From the NCBI GenBank assembly GCA_035299505.1, contig DATGWL010000209.1, forward strand, positions 1 through 50,905: a DNA stretch of 50,905 nucleotides, given 5' to 3'. Made by a program: the position numbers and the translations under genes. The notes below the pieces were generated by a model. It worked only from the letters and a program-made list of their open reading frames with translations, did no database searches and had not been told where the DNA came from. This document shows positions 41,996 to 49,468 of this stretch, one piece after another (position 1 is the first letter of the stretch; the number at the start of each line of letters is the position of its first letter). The DNA comes from M3007 sp035299505. GTDB lineage: Bacteria; Bacteroidota; Bacteroidia; Chitinophagales; Saprospiraceae.

Positions 41996-42067
41996 AAGTG
42001 GTTTGGGCTCTTCAACGCTGCCATTATTTAGATAAAATGGACATCATATACTAATCCCAAACCACTT
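41996..42067. terminator. Bidirectional terminator-like nested hairpin
   Basis: AAGTGGTTTGGG (41996-42007) and CCCAAACCACTT (42056-42067) are a perfect 12-bp inverted repeat. Inside lies a smaller one, CCATTATTTAGATAAAATGG (about 42021-42040). It sits between the convergent hydrolase and hypothetical genes. No long T tract is present. Confidence 0.5.
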
Positions 42068-42081
42068 ATATTGAATGCCAA

Positions 42082-42774
42082 CTAAGCAACTACTGGAATT
42101 TGCTTTTCTTTTTCCTTCTTTTCAATGTTCAGGACTACTTTGGCAATACCAAACCCTTTAGGAATCTTTCTAATGACTTCTGTAATCTGACCATCTTCCA
42201 CTTTTCTGTCCAGGGTATATTTGATCTCTCTGGTTGTCACCAGATGAAGTGCAATATCTCCCTCTTCAGTATCATTGTTAATACCTAAACTTGCAGTCCC
42301 AAGAGGAAAAACGTTGGCATCCTTGCCCTTTTTTGTTTCCTGAAATATGGATTCGATCACTGTCTCTGCTACCGCAGCGGTTATGGTAACTCCTATACCA
42401 CCAGTTAGGGTGCCAACAGCAGCGATTGCTCCAGCTTTTAACAGCTTTTTCAGTAATTCATCAACTTTATCAGGAGACGAAACAATACTCAAAGTAATTT
42501 TGATTACAGAATCACCTTGAATGGATTCCTTGAATAAGAGCCTATCCTCAAAAGGCTCATTTGATAAAGAGTATTCTTCTTTTGTTTTTAATGGTTTGTG
42601 TTTTTCACCATCCTTTGGGTTTAGAGGCAGCGTTTTGAGACGCTCAATGAGGTTGACTCCTTCTCTTGGATACACAAGTGCAACTGACAAAAGAGTACTT
42701 CCTTTAGGCGCTAATGCCTCTCCATTCTCAAGCAAGAATACACTTTTAAGCGAAATTTGAAAAACGTGGTTCAT
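42082..42774 (-). CDS. Hypothetical protein with central hydrophobic helix pair
   Basis: About 230 residues from the ATG at 42774 (MNHVFQISLKSVFLLENGE). The N-terminal part is beta-rich with regular strands (TLLSVALVYPREGVNLIERL; DSVIKITLSIVSSPDK). Residues about 110-145 form a Gly/Ala/Val-rich hydrophobic hairpin (AGAIAAVGTLTGGIGVTITA), and a second beta-rich part follows (IALHLVTTREIKYTLDRKV). I do not recognise a family. The beta-hairpin-beta layout could suit a membrane-inserting protein, and it is the convergent neighbour of the CHAT/hydrolase operon. AT-rich codons mark it as accessory. Confidence 0.65.
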   Translation of the reverse strand: MNHVFQISLKSVFLLENGEALAPKGSTLLSVALVYPREGVNLIERLKTLPLNPKDGEKHKPLKTKEEYSLSNEPFEDRLLFKESIQGDSVIKITLSIVSSPDKVDELLKKLLKAGAIAAVGTLTGGIGVTITAAVAETVIESIFQETKKGKDANVFPLGTASLGINNDTEEGDIALHLVTTREIKYTLDRKVEDGQITEVIRKIPKGFGIAKVVLNIEKKEKEKQIPVVA

Positions 42775-43021
42775 GAATAAAAGGTTGTTCAATTTACTTT
42801 AATATTCAGTTTCGTACAATTATTTTTTTGCAGGCAAAGTTCCAACAGCCCTAGGCTCTTATATTTTATTTAACTTAATTTGATCAGGTTTAACTAATCC
42901 TTTTACCTGGTTTACCCATGAAATTTAGATTCTTTTTTTGGACATGGATGATTAAATTTAAAGGTATATTGACATTTAAGAACGATATATGGGGGGGCTT
43001 TGGCAAATAGTATGTAAGATC

Positions 43022-43112
43022 ATGTACGTAGCGCTGGGTCAAAAAAAGACCCAATCGCGACGGGGAGATGCCGGGGTTAGGTTTTGGGGGCGGGAAGACC
43101 GGGTGGGGCGGG
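43022..43112. repeat. Dispersed 95-bp repeat, third copy
   Basis: CATGTACGTAGCGCTGGGTC, GGTCAAAAAAAGACCC, GACGGGGAGATGCCGGGG, TTAGGTTTTGGGGGCGGG and AAGACCGGGTGGGGCGGG match the copies at 34.14 and 35.77 kb. The rest of the AT-rich gap 42775-43260 shows no gene. Confidence 0.92.
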
Positions 43113-43260
43113 AAAGATCTCCTGCTGCACCTAATATCATCTCAAATTTTAAAGTCTACAGTAGGACTTAAAAATCACAGGAAGATAAAGGTGTGTATGT
43201 GTTAACTCTAAGTTTACGTAATTCCGCACCTCGAATCAGAAGGGGAATTACCATTGTATC

Positions 43261-44379
43261 TTATTCTTGTTTGAATCCAAGGTTAAACACAATAGCATTA
43301 TCAACATCCGAATTTTGTCTGTCTACACTTGAAACATCAAAATTGAGTAACCTAAGGATATAATCAGCAAGTTCATCTTTATGGTTTCTTTTTTCCTCAT
43401 GAAGTTTCCTGTTTACCGAAGCAATAAATAAATCAACCACTTGTAAATACGGACTTGCGTTAGAGCTAACAGCTTCCAGCAGTCCGATTTCAAGGCCTTC
43501 AATACGTTGACTTGTTAGCCGTTCTTTTATATTTACAATTTTCATAGAGTCGTTAGATTCATCATCAGCATCCATATAAACCTGCAATAATCTAGGTAAT
43601 GGAGCACGACCTGATTGATTTTCATGTTGTATTCCATTGTTAAGCAAATGGAATGTTAGGTCAGTTATTGCAGTCTTATGTAAACCTTTATTCTTGATGA
43701 CAATAACTTTAAATCCAGCACTAGCATGTAAAGTTACGAATTCCAGAAAAAAAGCTTTATACTGATCAAGACGATGAGGAGTAACATCTTTAAAGTGAAA
43801 TTCAAAGTCAATATTTCTGATCTTTTTCCACTCCTCCAATCTAACAGAGGCTCCTGCCTTTTCTCTAGCATCATTAAGCCATAAACTTCCTACGGATAAA
43901 TATTGTTGAGTCTTTCCAGTTTCATCGATAAAAACATTATAAAATGGAAGATAAATTGGCTTATCTTCAATCACTTGTAGTTTTTTCTCGACTTCAAGTA
44001 CACCTCTAAACCTTTTTACTTTATCATTAGCCTGAAATAGCTTATATTCATTTTGGATTTTGGCTCGAATTCTGCTAATAGAATTAGGAGAAGTTAACAT
44101 CTTATAACTTTCTCTCGTAATTGACTCGCCGCCAAATCGAACTTTTTCAAAAGTTTCCCAATAAAGCCAAACCAATTCTTTATCTGAGTTCCTGGCTTCC
44201 ACAGAATGATTTAATATAAAAGCAACCCGGCTTCTATCATCATGTATGTATCCACTAGCAGCATTATTAAGCACTTCTTTTCTTTCTTCCTCAATTTTTT
44301 TGGCCTTTTTTAAGGCCTTCTCTAATGCCTTAATTTCGTCATCTTTTGGCTGTTCTTGAGGAAAATTTTGTTCTTCCAT
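43261..44379 (-). CDS. DUF3800-domain protein
   Basis: 372 residues. A charged coiled-coil N-terminus (KALEKALKKAKKIEEERKEV) precedes the DUF3800 domain, which has the typical first acidic motif VFIDETGKTQQYLSVGSLWL and the last one LQVVDLFIASVNRKL. DUF3800 has an RNase H-like fold and is frequent in mobile and defence regions, often as a predicted nuclease. Metal-binding acidic residues are present at both motifs. Base composition is much lower in GC than the neighbouring nrdA, consistent with acquisition. Confidence 0.82.
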   Translation of the reverse strand: MEEQNFPQEQPKDDEIKALEKALKKAKKIEEERKEVLNNAASGYIHDDRSRVAFILNHSVEARNSDKELVWLYWETFEKVRFGGESITRESYKMLTSPNSISRIRAKIQNEYKLFQANDKVKRFRGVLEVEKKLQVIEDKPIYLPFYNVFIDETGKTQQYLSVGSLWLNDAREKAGASVRLEEWKKIRNIDFEFHFKDVTPHRLDQYKAFFLEFVTLHASAGFKVIVIKNKGLHKTAITDLTFHLLNNGIQHENQSGRAPLPRLLQVYMDADDESNDSMKIVNIKERLTSQRIEGLEIGLLEAVSSNASPYLQVVDLFIASVNRKLHEEKRNHKDELADYILRLLNFDVSSVDRQNSDVDNAIVFNLGFKQE

Positions 44380-44639
44380 TTTTAATTGATTAATTTTAAG
44401 ATTATTCGTGATTGATATTTTTAATTCTCACTGAAATTGGCGTTGTCACCAACAGTATTGCAGAGAGAGCTTATATATAAACACTGCTACTTACCTGAAA
44501 TAAATAAATGCTTTCACTATCAAAAACTAACGGCCACCAGGCAGAAGCCAGCTGGAAGAAACTAGTGTGGGAAAAGCGTTTCAAGTAGAGGGAAAGGAAA
44601 TTCCAACTGTTGATTGCTACTCCCGGCAGCCGTGTTTTT

Positions 44640-44752
44640 TGAACGATGGACGATGAACGATGGACGATGGGCGTTAAGTCTGGTATCCGTTCCAACCCCA
44701 GGCGCAACGCCTATCGTTCATCGTCCATCGTTCATTCATCGTTCATCGTTCT
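44640..44752. repeat. Inverted GATGGACGATG repeats at the nrdA stop
   Basis: GAACGATGGACGATGAACG units (44640-44670) and the inverse CGTTCATCGTCCATCGTTC units (44713-44752) enclose a 42-bp centre whose ends GGGCGTT and AACGCC also pair. The right arm begins directly after the nrdA stop codon. The remaining gap 44380-44639 is AT-rich and shows nothing else. Confidence 0.93.
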
Positions 44753-47190
44753 TATGCTGAGCATGCTTCGCAGTCCGGATTGTCCAGGCTGCAAATTTTG
44801 CCGGATACCTGTTCGATATCGAGGGCCGACATCTGTACGGGCTTTTGTTCTTCCCGGGCTGACGACACCGATGCCGTTGCCATGGGCTCTGTTGCCTTGG
44901 CGTTGGCCACAAACTTCTGCTGGTGCTTCTGGCTGAGGGTGAACTTGATGGGGTCCACCGCCGCTTTGGAGCGGAGGTAGTACATGCCCGTTTTGAGGCC
45001 TTTTTGCCAGGCGTAGAAGTGCATGGAAGAGAGCTTGGCGAACGTGGGCGCTTCCATGAATACGTTGAGGCTCTGGCTCTGACAGATGAAGGCGCCGCGG
45101 TCGGCACTCATGTCGATGATCACTTTCTGACTGATCTCGTAGGCGGTTTTGTACACGTCGCGTACTTCCTGCGGGATGTCTTCAATGCCCTGGATGGAGC
45201 CGTTGGCGGCCATGATGGCTTCGCGCATTTCTTCGTTCCACATGCCCAGGCGCACCAGGTCGCGCATGAGGTGTTTGTTCACCACAATGTGCTCGCCCGC
45301 CAGTGTGCGGCGCGTGTAGAGGTTGGAGGTGTATGGCTCGAAACATTCGTTGTTGCCCAGGATCTGGCTGGTAGACGCCGTTGGCATAGGCGCTACGAGC
45401 AGTGAGTTGCGCACACCTACTTTTTTCACGCGCTCGCGGAGGCTGTCCCAGTCCCAGCGCTTGGATGGCGTTACGCCCCAGAGGTCAAACTGGAACATGC
45501 CTTTGCTCATGGGCGAGCCTTTGAAGGTCTCGTAGGTGCCGTGTTTCTCGGCCTGGTTGGCCGATTCGGTTACGGCCGCGAAGTAGATGGTTTCAAAAAT
45601 GTCTTTGTTCAGTTGCTTGGCCGCATCGCTGTCGAACGCCATACCCATGAGGATGAAGGCGTCGGCCAGGCCCTGTACACCCAAACCGATGGGGCGGTGA
45701 CGCATGTTGGAGTTGCGCGCCTCAGGGATTGGGTAGTAGTTGATGTCGATCACCTTGTTGAGGTTGCGCGTGGCTACCTGGGTGATTTCGTACAACTTTT
45801 GGAAGTCGAATTTGCCGTTGGAAATGAATTTCGGCAGGGCAATGGAGGCCAGGTTGCACACCGCCACCTCGTCTTTGGAGGTGTACTCAATGATCTCGGT
45901 ACAGAGGTTGGAAGAGCGGATGGTGCCCAGGTTTTGCTGGTTGCTCTTCATGTTGGCGGCGTCTTTGTACAGGATGTACGGGGTGCCGGATTCTACCTGA
46001 CTTTCCAAAACGGCGTTCCACAGATCGCGGGCTTTGACGGTTTTGCGCGCGCGACCTTCTTTTTCGTATTGCTCGTACAGGGCGTTGAATTTGGCTCCGT
46101 ACACATCGAACAGGCCAGGTGCTTCGTTCGGATCGAAGAGCGACCAGTCTTTGTCGTCTTTTACACGTTCCATGAACAGATCGCAGATCCAGAGGGCGTA
46201 GAAGAGGTCGCGGGCGCGCATTTCTTCTTTACCGTGGTTCTTTTTCAGTTCCAGGAACTCAAAAATATCGGCATGCCATGGTTCGAGGTACACCGCGAAG
46301 GCGCCTTTGCGTTTGCCGCCACCCTGGTCTACGTAGCGGGCAGCATCGTTGAATACGCGCAGCATCGGGATGATGCCGTTGGAGGTGCCGCCGGTGCCTT
46401 TGATGTAGGAGCCTGTGGCGCGTACGTTGTGGATGCTTAGGCCGATACCGCCTGCGCTCTGTGAAATGAGTGCGCAGCGCGACAGGGTTTCAAATATACC
46501 GGCGATGCTGTCTTCCGTGATGCTGAGCAGGAAGCAGGAAGAAAGCTGTGGCTTGGGTGTGCCGGCGTTGAAGAGCGTAGGCGTGGCGTGGATGAACCAG
46601 CGCTCGCTCATGAGGTTATAGGTTTCGATGGCCGCTTCGATGTCTTCACCGTGAATACCCACGGCTACGCGCATGAAGAGGTGTTGCGGGCGTTCCACCA
46701 CTTTGCCGTTCATGCGCATGAGGTAGGAGCGCTCCAGGGTTTTGAACCCGAAGTAATCAAACTCGAAATCGCGGTCGAATATGATGGCGGAATCCAGCTT
46801 CGACTTGTGTTTTTGCACAATCCGGTTGGTTTCTTCGCTTATGAGGCCTGCGCGATCGCCTGTTTTTGGGTCAACGTAGTTGAAAAGTTCTTCCACCACC
46901 TTGGAGAAGGATTTCTCTGTTTCCTTGTGGAGGTTACTCACGGCGATACGGGCAGCCAGCAGGGCGTAGTCCGGGTGGATGGTAGCCATGGTAGCGGCGG
47001 TTTCAGCCGCCAGGTTATCGAGCTCCACGGTGGTCACGCCATCGTACAGGCCCATGATCACCTTTTTGGATACTTCGATCAGGTTGACGTAGTTGGTATC
47101 CAGTCCGTACGTCATTTTGCGGAGGCGCGCCGTGATCTTGTCGAACGACACTTCCTCTTTTCTGCCATCGCGTTTGATTACTTGCATCAT
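44752..47190 (-). CDS. nrdA: Ribonucleoside-diphosphate reductase, large subunit (class Ia)
   Basis: 812 residues. The N-terminus VIKRDGRKEEVSFDKITARL is an ATP cone, followed by TTVELDNLAAETAATMATIHPDYALLAARIAVSNLHKET as in eukaryotic RRM1 (short motifs quoted). Catalytic elements are the Cys in PQLSSCFLLS, the NLCTE and CNLAS motifs of the active site, and the paired Tyr region YTSNLYTRRTLAG. The C-terminal Cys pair is CSLDNPDCEACSA. It reduces NDPs to dNDPs with NrdB. An alternative start is one codon in (MQVIK at 47187). Expression may depend on the GAGTGTTTGAG-rich 5' region. Confidence 0.96.
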   Translation of the reverse strand: MMQVIKRDGRKEEVSFDKITARLRKMTYGLDTNYVNLIEVSKKVIMGLYDGVTTVELDNLAAETAATMATIHPDYALLAARIAVSNLHKETEKSFSKVVEELFNYVDPKTGDRAGLISEETNRIVQKHKSKLDSAIIFDRDFEFDYFGFKTLERSYLMRMNGKVVERPQHLFMRVAVGIHGEDIEAAIETYNLMSERWFIHATPTLFNAGTPKPQLSSCFLLSITEDSIAGIFETLSRCALISQSAGGIGLSIHNVRATGSYIKGTGGTSNGIIPMLRVFNDAARYVDQGGGKRKGAFAVYLEPWHADIFEFLELKKNHGKEEMRARDLFYALWICDLFMERVKDDKDWSLFDPNEAPGLFDVYGAKFNALYEQYEKEGRARKTVKARDLWNAVLESQVESGTPYILYKDAANMKSNQQNLGTIRSSNLCTEIIEYTSKDEVAVCNLASIALPKFISNGKFDFQKLYEITQVATRNLNKVIDINYYPIPEARNSNMRHRPIGLGVQGLADAFILMGMAFDSDAAKQLNKDIFETIYFAAVTESANQAEKHGTYETFKGSPMSKGMFQFDLWGVTPSKRWDWDSLRERVKKVGVRNSLLVAPMPTASTSQILGNNECFEPYTSNLYTRRTLAGEHIVVNKHLMRDLVRLGMWNEEMREAIMAANGSIQGIEDIPQEVRDVYKTAYEISQKVIIDMSADRGAFICQSQSLNVFMEAPTFAKLSSMHFYAWQKGLKTGMYYLRSKAAVDPIKFTLSQKHQQKFVANAKATEPMATASVSSAREEQKPVQMSALDIEQVSGKICSLDNPDCEACSA

Positions 47191-47210
47191 GGTGGGTATT
47201 GTTATTTTTC

Positions 47211-47290
47211 GAGTGTTTGAGTTTTTGAGTTTTCGAGTGTTTGAGTTTTCGAGTGTTTGAGTGTTTGAGTTTTCGAGTGTTTGAGTTGGC
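47211..47290. repeat. GAGTGTTTGAG repeat upstream of nrdA
   Basis: Units of GAGTGTTTGAGTTTTC alternate from 47211 to 47290 and end in GAGTTGGCG. They lie 20 bp upstream of the nrdA ATG, so they would be transcribed in its leader if its promoter lies beyond. Confidence 0.94.
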
Positions 47291-47304
47291 GTTCGGTTTG
47301 GTAC

Positions 47305-47472
47305 GCCGGAATGGTATTCCGGCCTGTTTTCTGTTTTGATTTTCCCGGAATATCATTCCGGGCTACTGTCTATGTACGCCGGAATGGTATTCCGGCTTGC
47401 TTTCTGTTTTGTTTTTCCCGGAATATCATTCCGGGCTACTGCTCATGTACACCGGAATGGTATTCCGGCCTT
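47305..47472. repeat. Tandem palindromes CCGGAATGGTATTCCGG / CCCGGAATATCATTCCGGG
   Basis: Five palindromes alternate: CCGGAATGGTATTCCGG type at about 47307, 47381 and 47452, CCCGGAATATCATTCCGGG type at about 47344 and 47418. The tails are TTTTCTGTTTTG and CTACTGTCTATGTAC. The period of a pair is about 74 bp. They resemble REP-type elements. The gap 47191-47475 holds no gene. Confidence 0.93.
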
Positions 47473-47475
47473 ACG

Positions 47476-47730
47476 CTATCGGTTAAATCCCCAGATCGCA
47501 AGTCCGGTGAAGATGATTAATCCGAGCCAGACCAGCAGATAAATCCTTCCTACCCGCGCATTTCCGGTTTTATTCAGATATAAGGAGGTCAAGGCTATCC
47601 ACAACAGGGTTACGGCAATCAGCATTTCAGGTGCTACTTTTAATGCTGATAATAATCGGGTAACAAGTCCTCCAGCCACTACACTGATGAGGATGATCAT
47701 GGCTGCCGGTTGTGTTGGTGTTTTTTGCAT
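47476..47730 (-). CDS. Small membrane protein
   Basis: 84 residues from the ATG at 47730 (MQKTPTQPAAMIILIS), with three hydrophobic helices (AMIILISVVAGGLVTRLL; MLIAVTLLWIALTSLYL; IYLLVWLGLIIFTGLAIWGF). No family recognised. The frame is open to 47811, but the extra residues are charged and unlike a membrane-protein start. Upstream of it (47731-47843) nothing is seen. Confidence 0.6.
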   Translation of the reverse strand: MQKTPTQPAAMIILISVVAGGLVTRLLSALKVAPEMLIAVTLLWIALTSLYLNKTGNARVGRIYLLVWLGLIIFTGLAIWGFNR

Positions 47731-47843
47731 GACTGCTAAAATGCTGCCCCGCTGGGGCTTTTGGGGGCCTTTGGCCCGTGTAAATCTCAAGCTCAGCGCC
47801 TCCCTCTTCAATCATGTAATCATGTACTCGTCAATCATGTACT

Positions 47844-48452
47844 TCAATTCCCGTCAATCGCTTTGCGCACGTCTTCCGGTATCACGGTTTCGTAGATTTG
47901 TATTTGCATCTCGGAGCCGCCGCCTTTTTCTTTACGCTTATCTTCCAGCATGTACCAGCGTTTGGCGCCGGGTTCTTTTACTGCAATGAGGTTTTTATTT
48001 TTCAGGGTCAGCAGCATGGTTGATGCGCCTTCCATTTTTACGTTTTCGCTACCAAACTGACTCTTCATGATGGGAATGAGCAGTTTTTTGAAATCTTCTT
48101 CCCCTTTGAGTTCCATTCTCATGCTGCCGTTGTAGGGCACCAAGGCCCAGAAGTAGTTGCCGGCTTTCTTGACTTTGAGTTTTTTGAGCAGGGTGTAATC
48201 CAGGCCGGTCAGCTCAATTTTCATGTATTCATTGTCCATGGATTGCAACATGGTTGCCTTGAGCGAATCGAAGGGAACGATGTCGAACATCCTGGGCGAC
48301 ATGAACTGAAAACTGCTGTCGAAATTAGCAGCCAGGGTGAACCTGCGGTAGTCTTCCAGATCGCGCTTCAGCGACTGGACGAGTTCCTTTTGACTTTGCG
48401 CCTGCAAGCCGGTCAGCGTGAAAAGGATCAGAAGAGAAAGAACAAATCTCAT
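47844..48452 (-). CDS. Secreted hypothetical protein
   Basis: 202 residues. A signal peptide (RFVLSLLILFTLTGLQAQ) is followed by a mixed helix/strand domain: RDLEDYRRFTLAANFDSSFQ, FMSPRMFDIVPFDSLKATML, and a beta-rich second half ending KRWYMLEDKRKEKGG and IPEDVRKAIDGN. It resembles Bacteroidota periplasmic proteins without assigned function. The ATG at 48452 is fixed by the signal peptide; upstream residues (QKLKHSKTQTLK) are translated GAGTGTTTGAG repeat. Confidence 0.78.
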   Translation of the reverse strand: MRFVLSLLILFTLTGLQAQSQKELVQSLKRDLEDYRRFTLAANFDSSFQFMSPRMFDIVPFDSLKATMLQSMDNEYMKIELTGLDYTLLKKLKVKKAGNYFWALVPYNGSMRMELKGEEDFKKLLIPIMKSQFGSENVKMEGASTMLLTLKNKNLIAVKEPGAKRWYMLEDKRKEKGGGSEMQIQIYETVIPEDVRKAIDGN

Positions 48453-48455
48453 TTT

Positions 48456-48611
48456 GAGTGTTTGAGTTTTCGAGTGTTTGAGTTTTTGAGTTGGCGTTGG
48501 GTTGGGGTTTCCGTTGGTCTTTGGCCGTAGGCCGTCCACCGTAGGCCGTCTACCGTAGGCCGTCCACCGTAGGCCGTCTACCGTAAGCCGTCTACCGTAA
48601 GCCGTCTACCG
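48456..48611. repeat. GAGTGTTTGAG array followed by GTAGGCCGTCCACC array
   Basis: GAGTGTTTGAG units (48456-48502) begin 3 bp upstream of the ATG at 48452 and end in GAGTTGGCG. Then about ten units of GGCCGTAGGCCGTCCACC/GTAAGCCGTCTACC type run from 48525 to 48611 and stop directly at the TAA side of the next gene (stop at 48612). The second array is the same family as those around the pseudouridine synthase. Confidence 0.93.
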
Positions 48612-49046
48612 TCAATATTTCGCACAAAAGCTGCCTGCTTCTACGGTGAGTCCTTCGGAGGGGATACTGAAGAAAAAGGTGCCTTTGATGATTTTATTGG
48701 TGGTATCGTGAACGGTAATCGTTAATTCTCCTGTTTCTGCCTGAAAAGCTCCCGGGATAACAATAATTGAGTGTAGAAATACGCCGGTTTGAAGCTGGTA
48801 GGTACCTGTTGTTACATCCATGGGTACCTGTATACCTATTTCTCTTACCTGTCCAAAATTTGCTTTTGCCTGTATGGTAATATTTCCGCCAACACCAAAA
48901 CTAAATCCCGTTACTTCTTCTGCCTGCCAAAAAACGTTGTTGACATCTGCTTCGAGGAAGTTGGCATCGCAACTTTTGTCGAGCTTGTCTTTGCAGGCAA
49001 GTCCGGTGAGCAGGAAAAGGGAGAGGAAAAGGGCAGATGTTTTCAT
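48612..49046 (-). CDS. Lipoprotein, DUF6252-like
   Basis: 144 residues. The signal peptide ends in the lipobox LTGLAC (Cys18). The mature domain is beta-rich with VNNVFWQAEEVTGFSFG and ends GSFCAKY, similar to the DUF6252 pattern of small Bacteroidota lipoproteins. It is probably an outer-membrane or periplasmic anchored protein; function unknown. The stop is directly followed by repeat DNA. Confidence 0.72.
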   Translation of the reverse strand: MKTSALFLSLFLLTGLACKDKLDKSCDANFLEADVNNVFWQAEEVTGFSFGVGGNITIQAKANFGQVREIGIQVPMDVTTGTYQLQTGVFLHSIIVIPGAFQAETGELTITVHDTTNKIIKGTFFFSIPSEGLTVEAGSFCAKY

Positions 49047-49058
49047 GGTATGTTGTTA

Positions 49059-49089
49059 GTGTCGGGGTGACTGGGAGTCACCCCGACAC
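49059..49089. terminator. Perfect 14-bp stem hairpin after the YegP gene
   Basis: GTGTCGGGGTGACT - GGG - AGTCACCCCGACAC forms a perfect 14-bp stem with a 3-base loop, 11 bp beyond the yegP-like stop on the minus strand. No T tract follows on either strand, so it may be a terminator or a transcript-end protecting hairpin. Confidence 0.6.
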
Positions 49090-49099
49090 GGAGCGATAT

Positions 49100-49435
49100 T
49101 TATGCCGCAGTTTCGTCTTCTACAGTGGCGTCTGGCGCGTTGGTTTTAACGGATTCGATACCGTTATCGCGACCAGCTTCGCTTTCGTACATTTGGCTGC
49201 TGCCAATCACCTGGCCGTTGCCGGCTTTGAGGTTGAAATAGAATTTGCCGTTGGAAGATTCTTTGCGATCGTAGCGATTGTCGTCGCCGGAGTTGTTGCG
49301 TACAGATTCAACGCCGTTCATGCAGGCGGCTTTGGTGGAGTAGCCTTCGCTGCTGAGGATCACCTGACCGTTGCCGGCCTTGAGGTTGAACTGGAATTCG
49401 CCGTTTGAGCGGGTTGAAATAACAAATTTGCCCAT
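49100..49435 (-). CDS. YegP-like (DUF1508/UPF0339) protein
   Basis: 111 residues made of two tandem DUF1508 repeats: FQFNLKAGNGQVILSSEGYS with NGVESVRNN, and FYFNLKAGNGQVIGSSQMYE with NGIESVKTN. An acidic tail ends it. The family is small, beta-alpha, stable and uncharacterised in function. The gene starts 34 bp after the nrdB stop in the same direction, so it is probably co-transcribed with nrdB. Confidence 0.93.
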   Translation of the reverse strand: MGKFVISTRSNGEFQFNLKAGNGQVILSSEGYSTKAACMNGVESVRNNSGDDNRYDRKESSNGKFYFNLKAGNGQVIGSSQMYESEAGRDNGIESVKTNAPDATVEDETAA

Positions 49436-49468
49436 GATTGTGGTTGTATTTGTTTTAAGTGTTATGGT

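Noticed and set aside
42082..42774. Bacterial gasdermin next to the CHAT protease
   Set aside because: I considered it because CHAT proteases activate gasdermins, but the sequence has a central hydrophobic hairpin and no recognisable gasdermin N-terminus. Kept as a hypothetical protein.
42989..43171. Plus-strand ORF of 60 codons
   Set aside because: It is a translation of the 95-bp dispersed repeat.
44471..44707. Minus-strand ORF of 78 codons between DUF3800 and nrdA genes
   Set aside because: Its start lies in repeat DNA (PIVHRSSSIV), and the rest shows no family or signal-peptide pattern.
45541..46440. Long plus-strand ORF (299 codons) opposite nrdA
   Set aside because: Shadow of a highly conserved gene; no independent motif.
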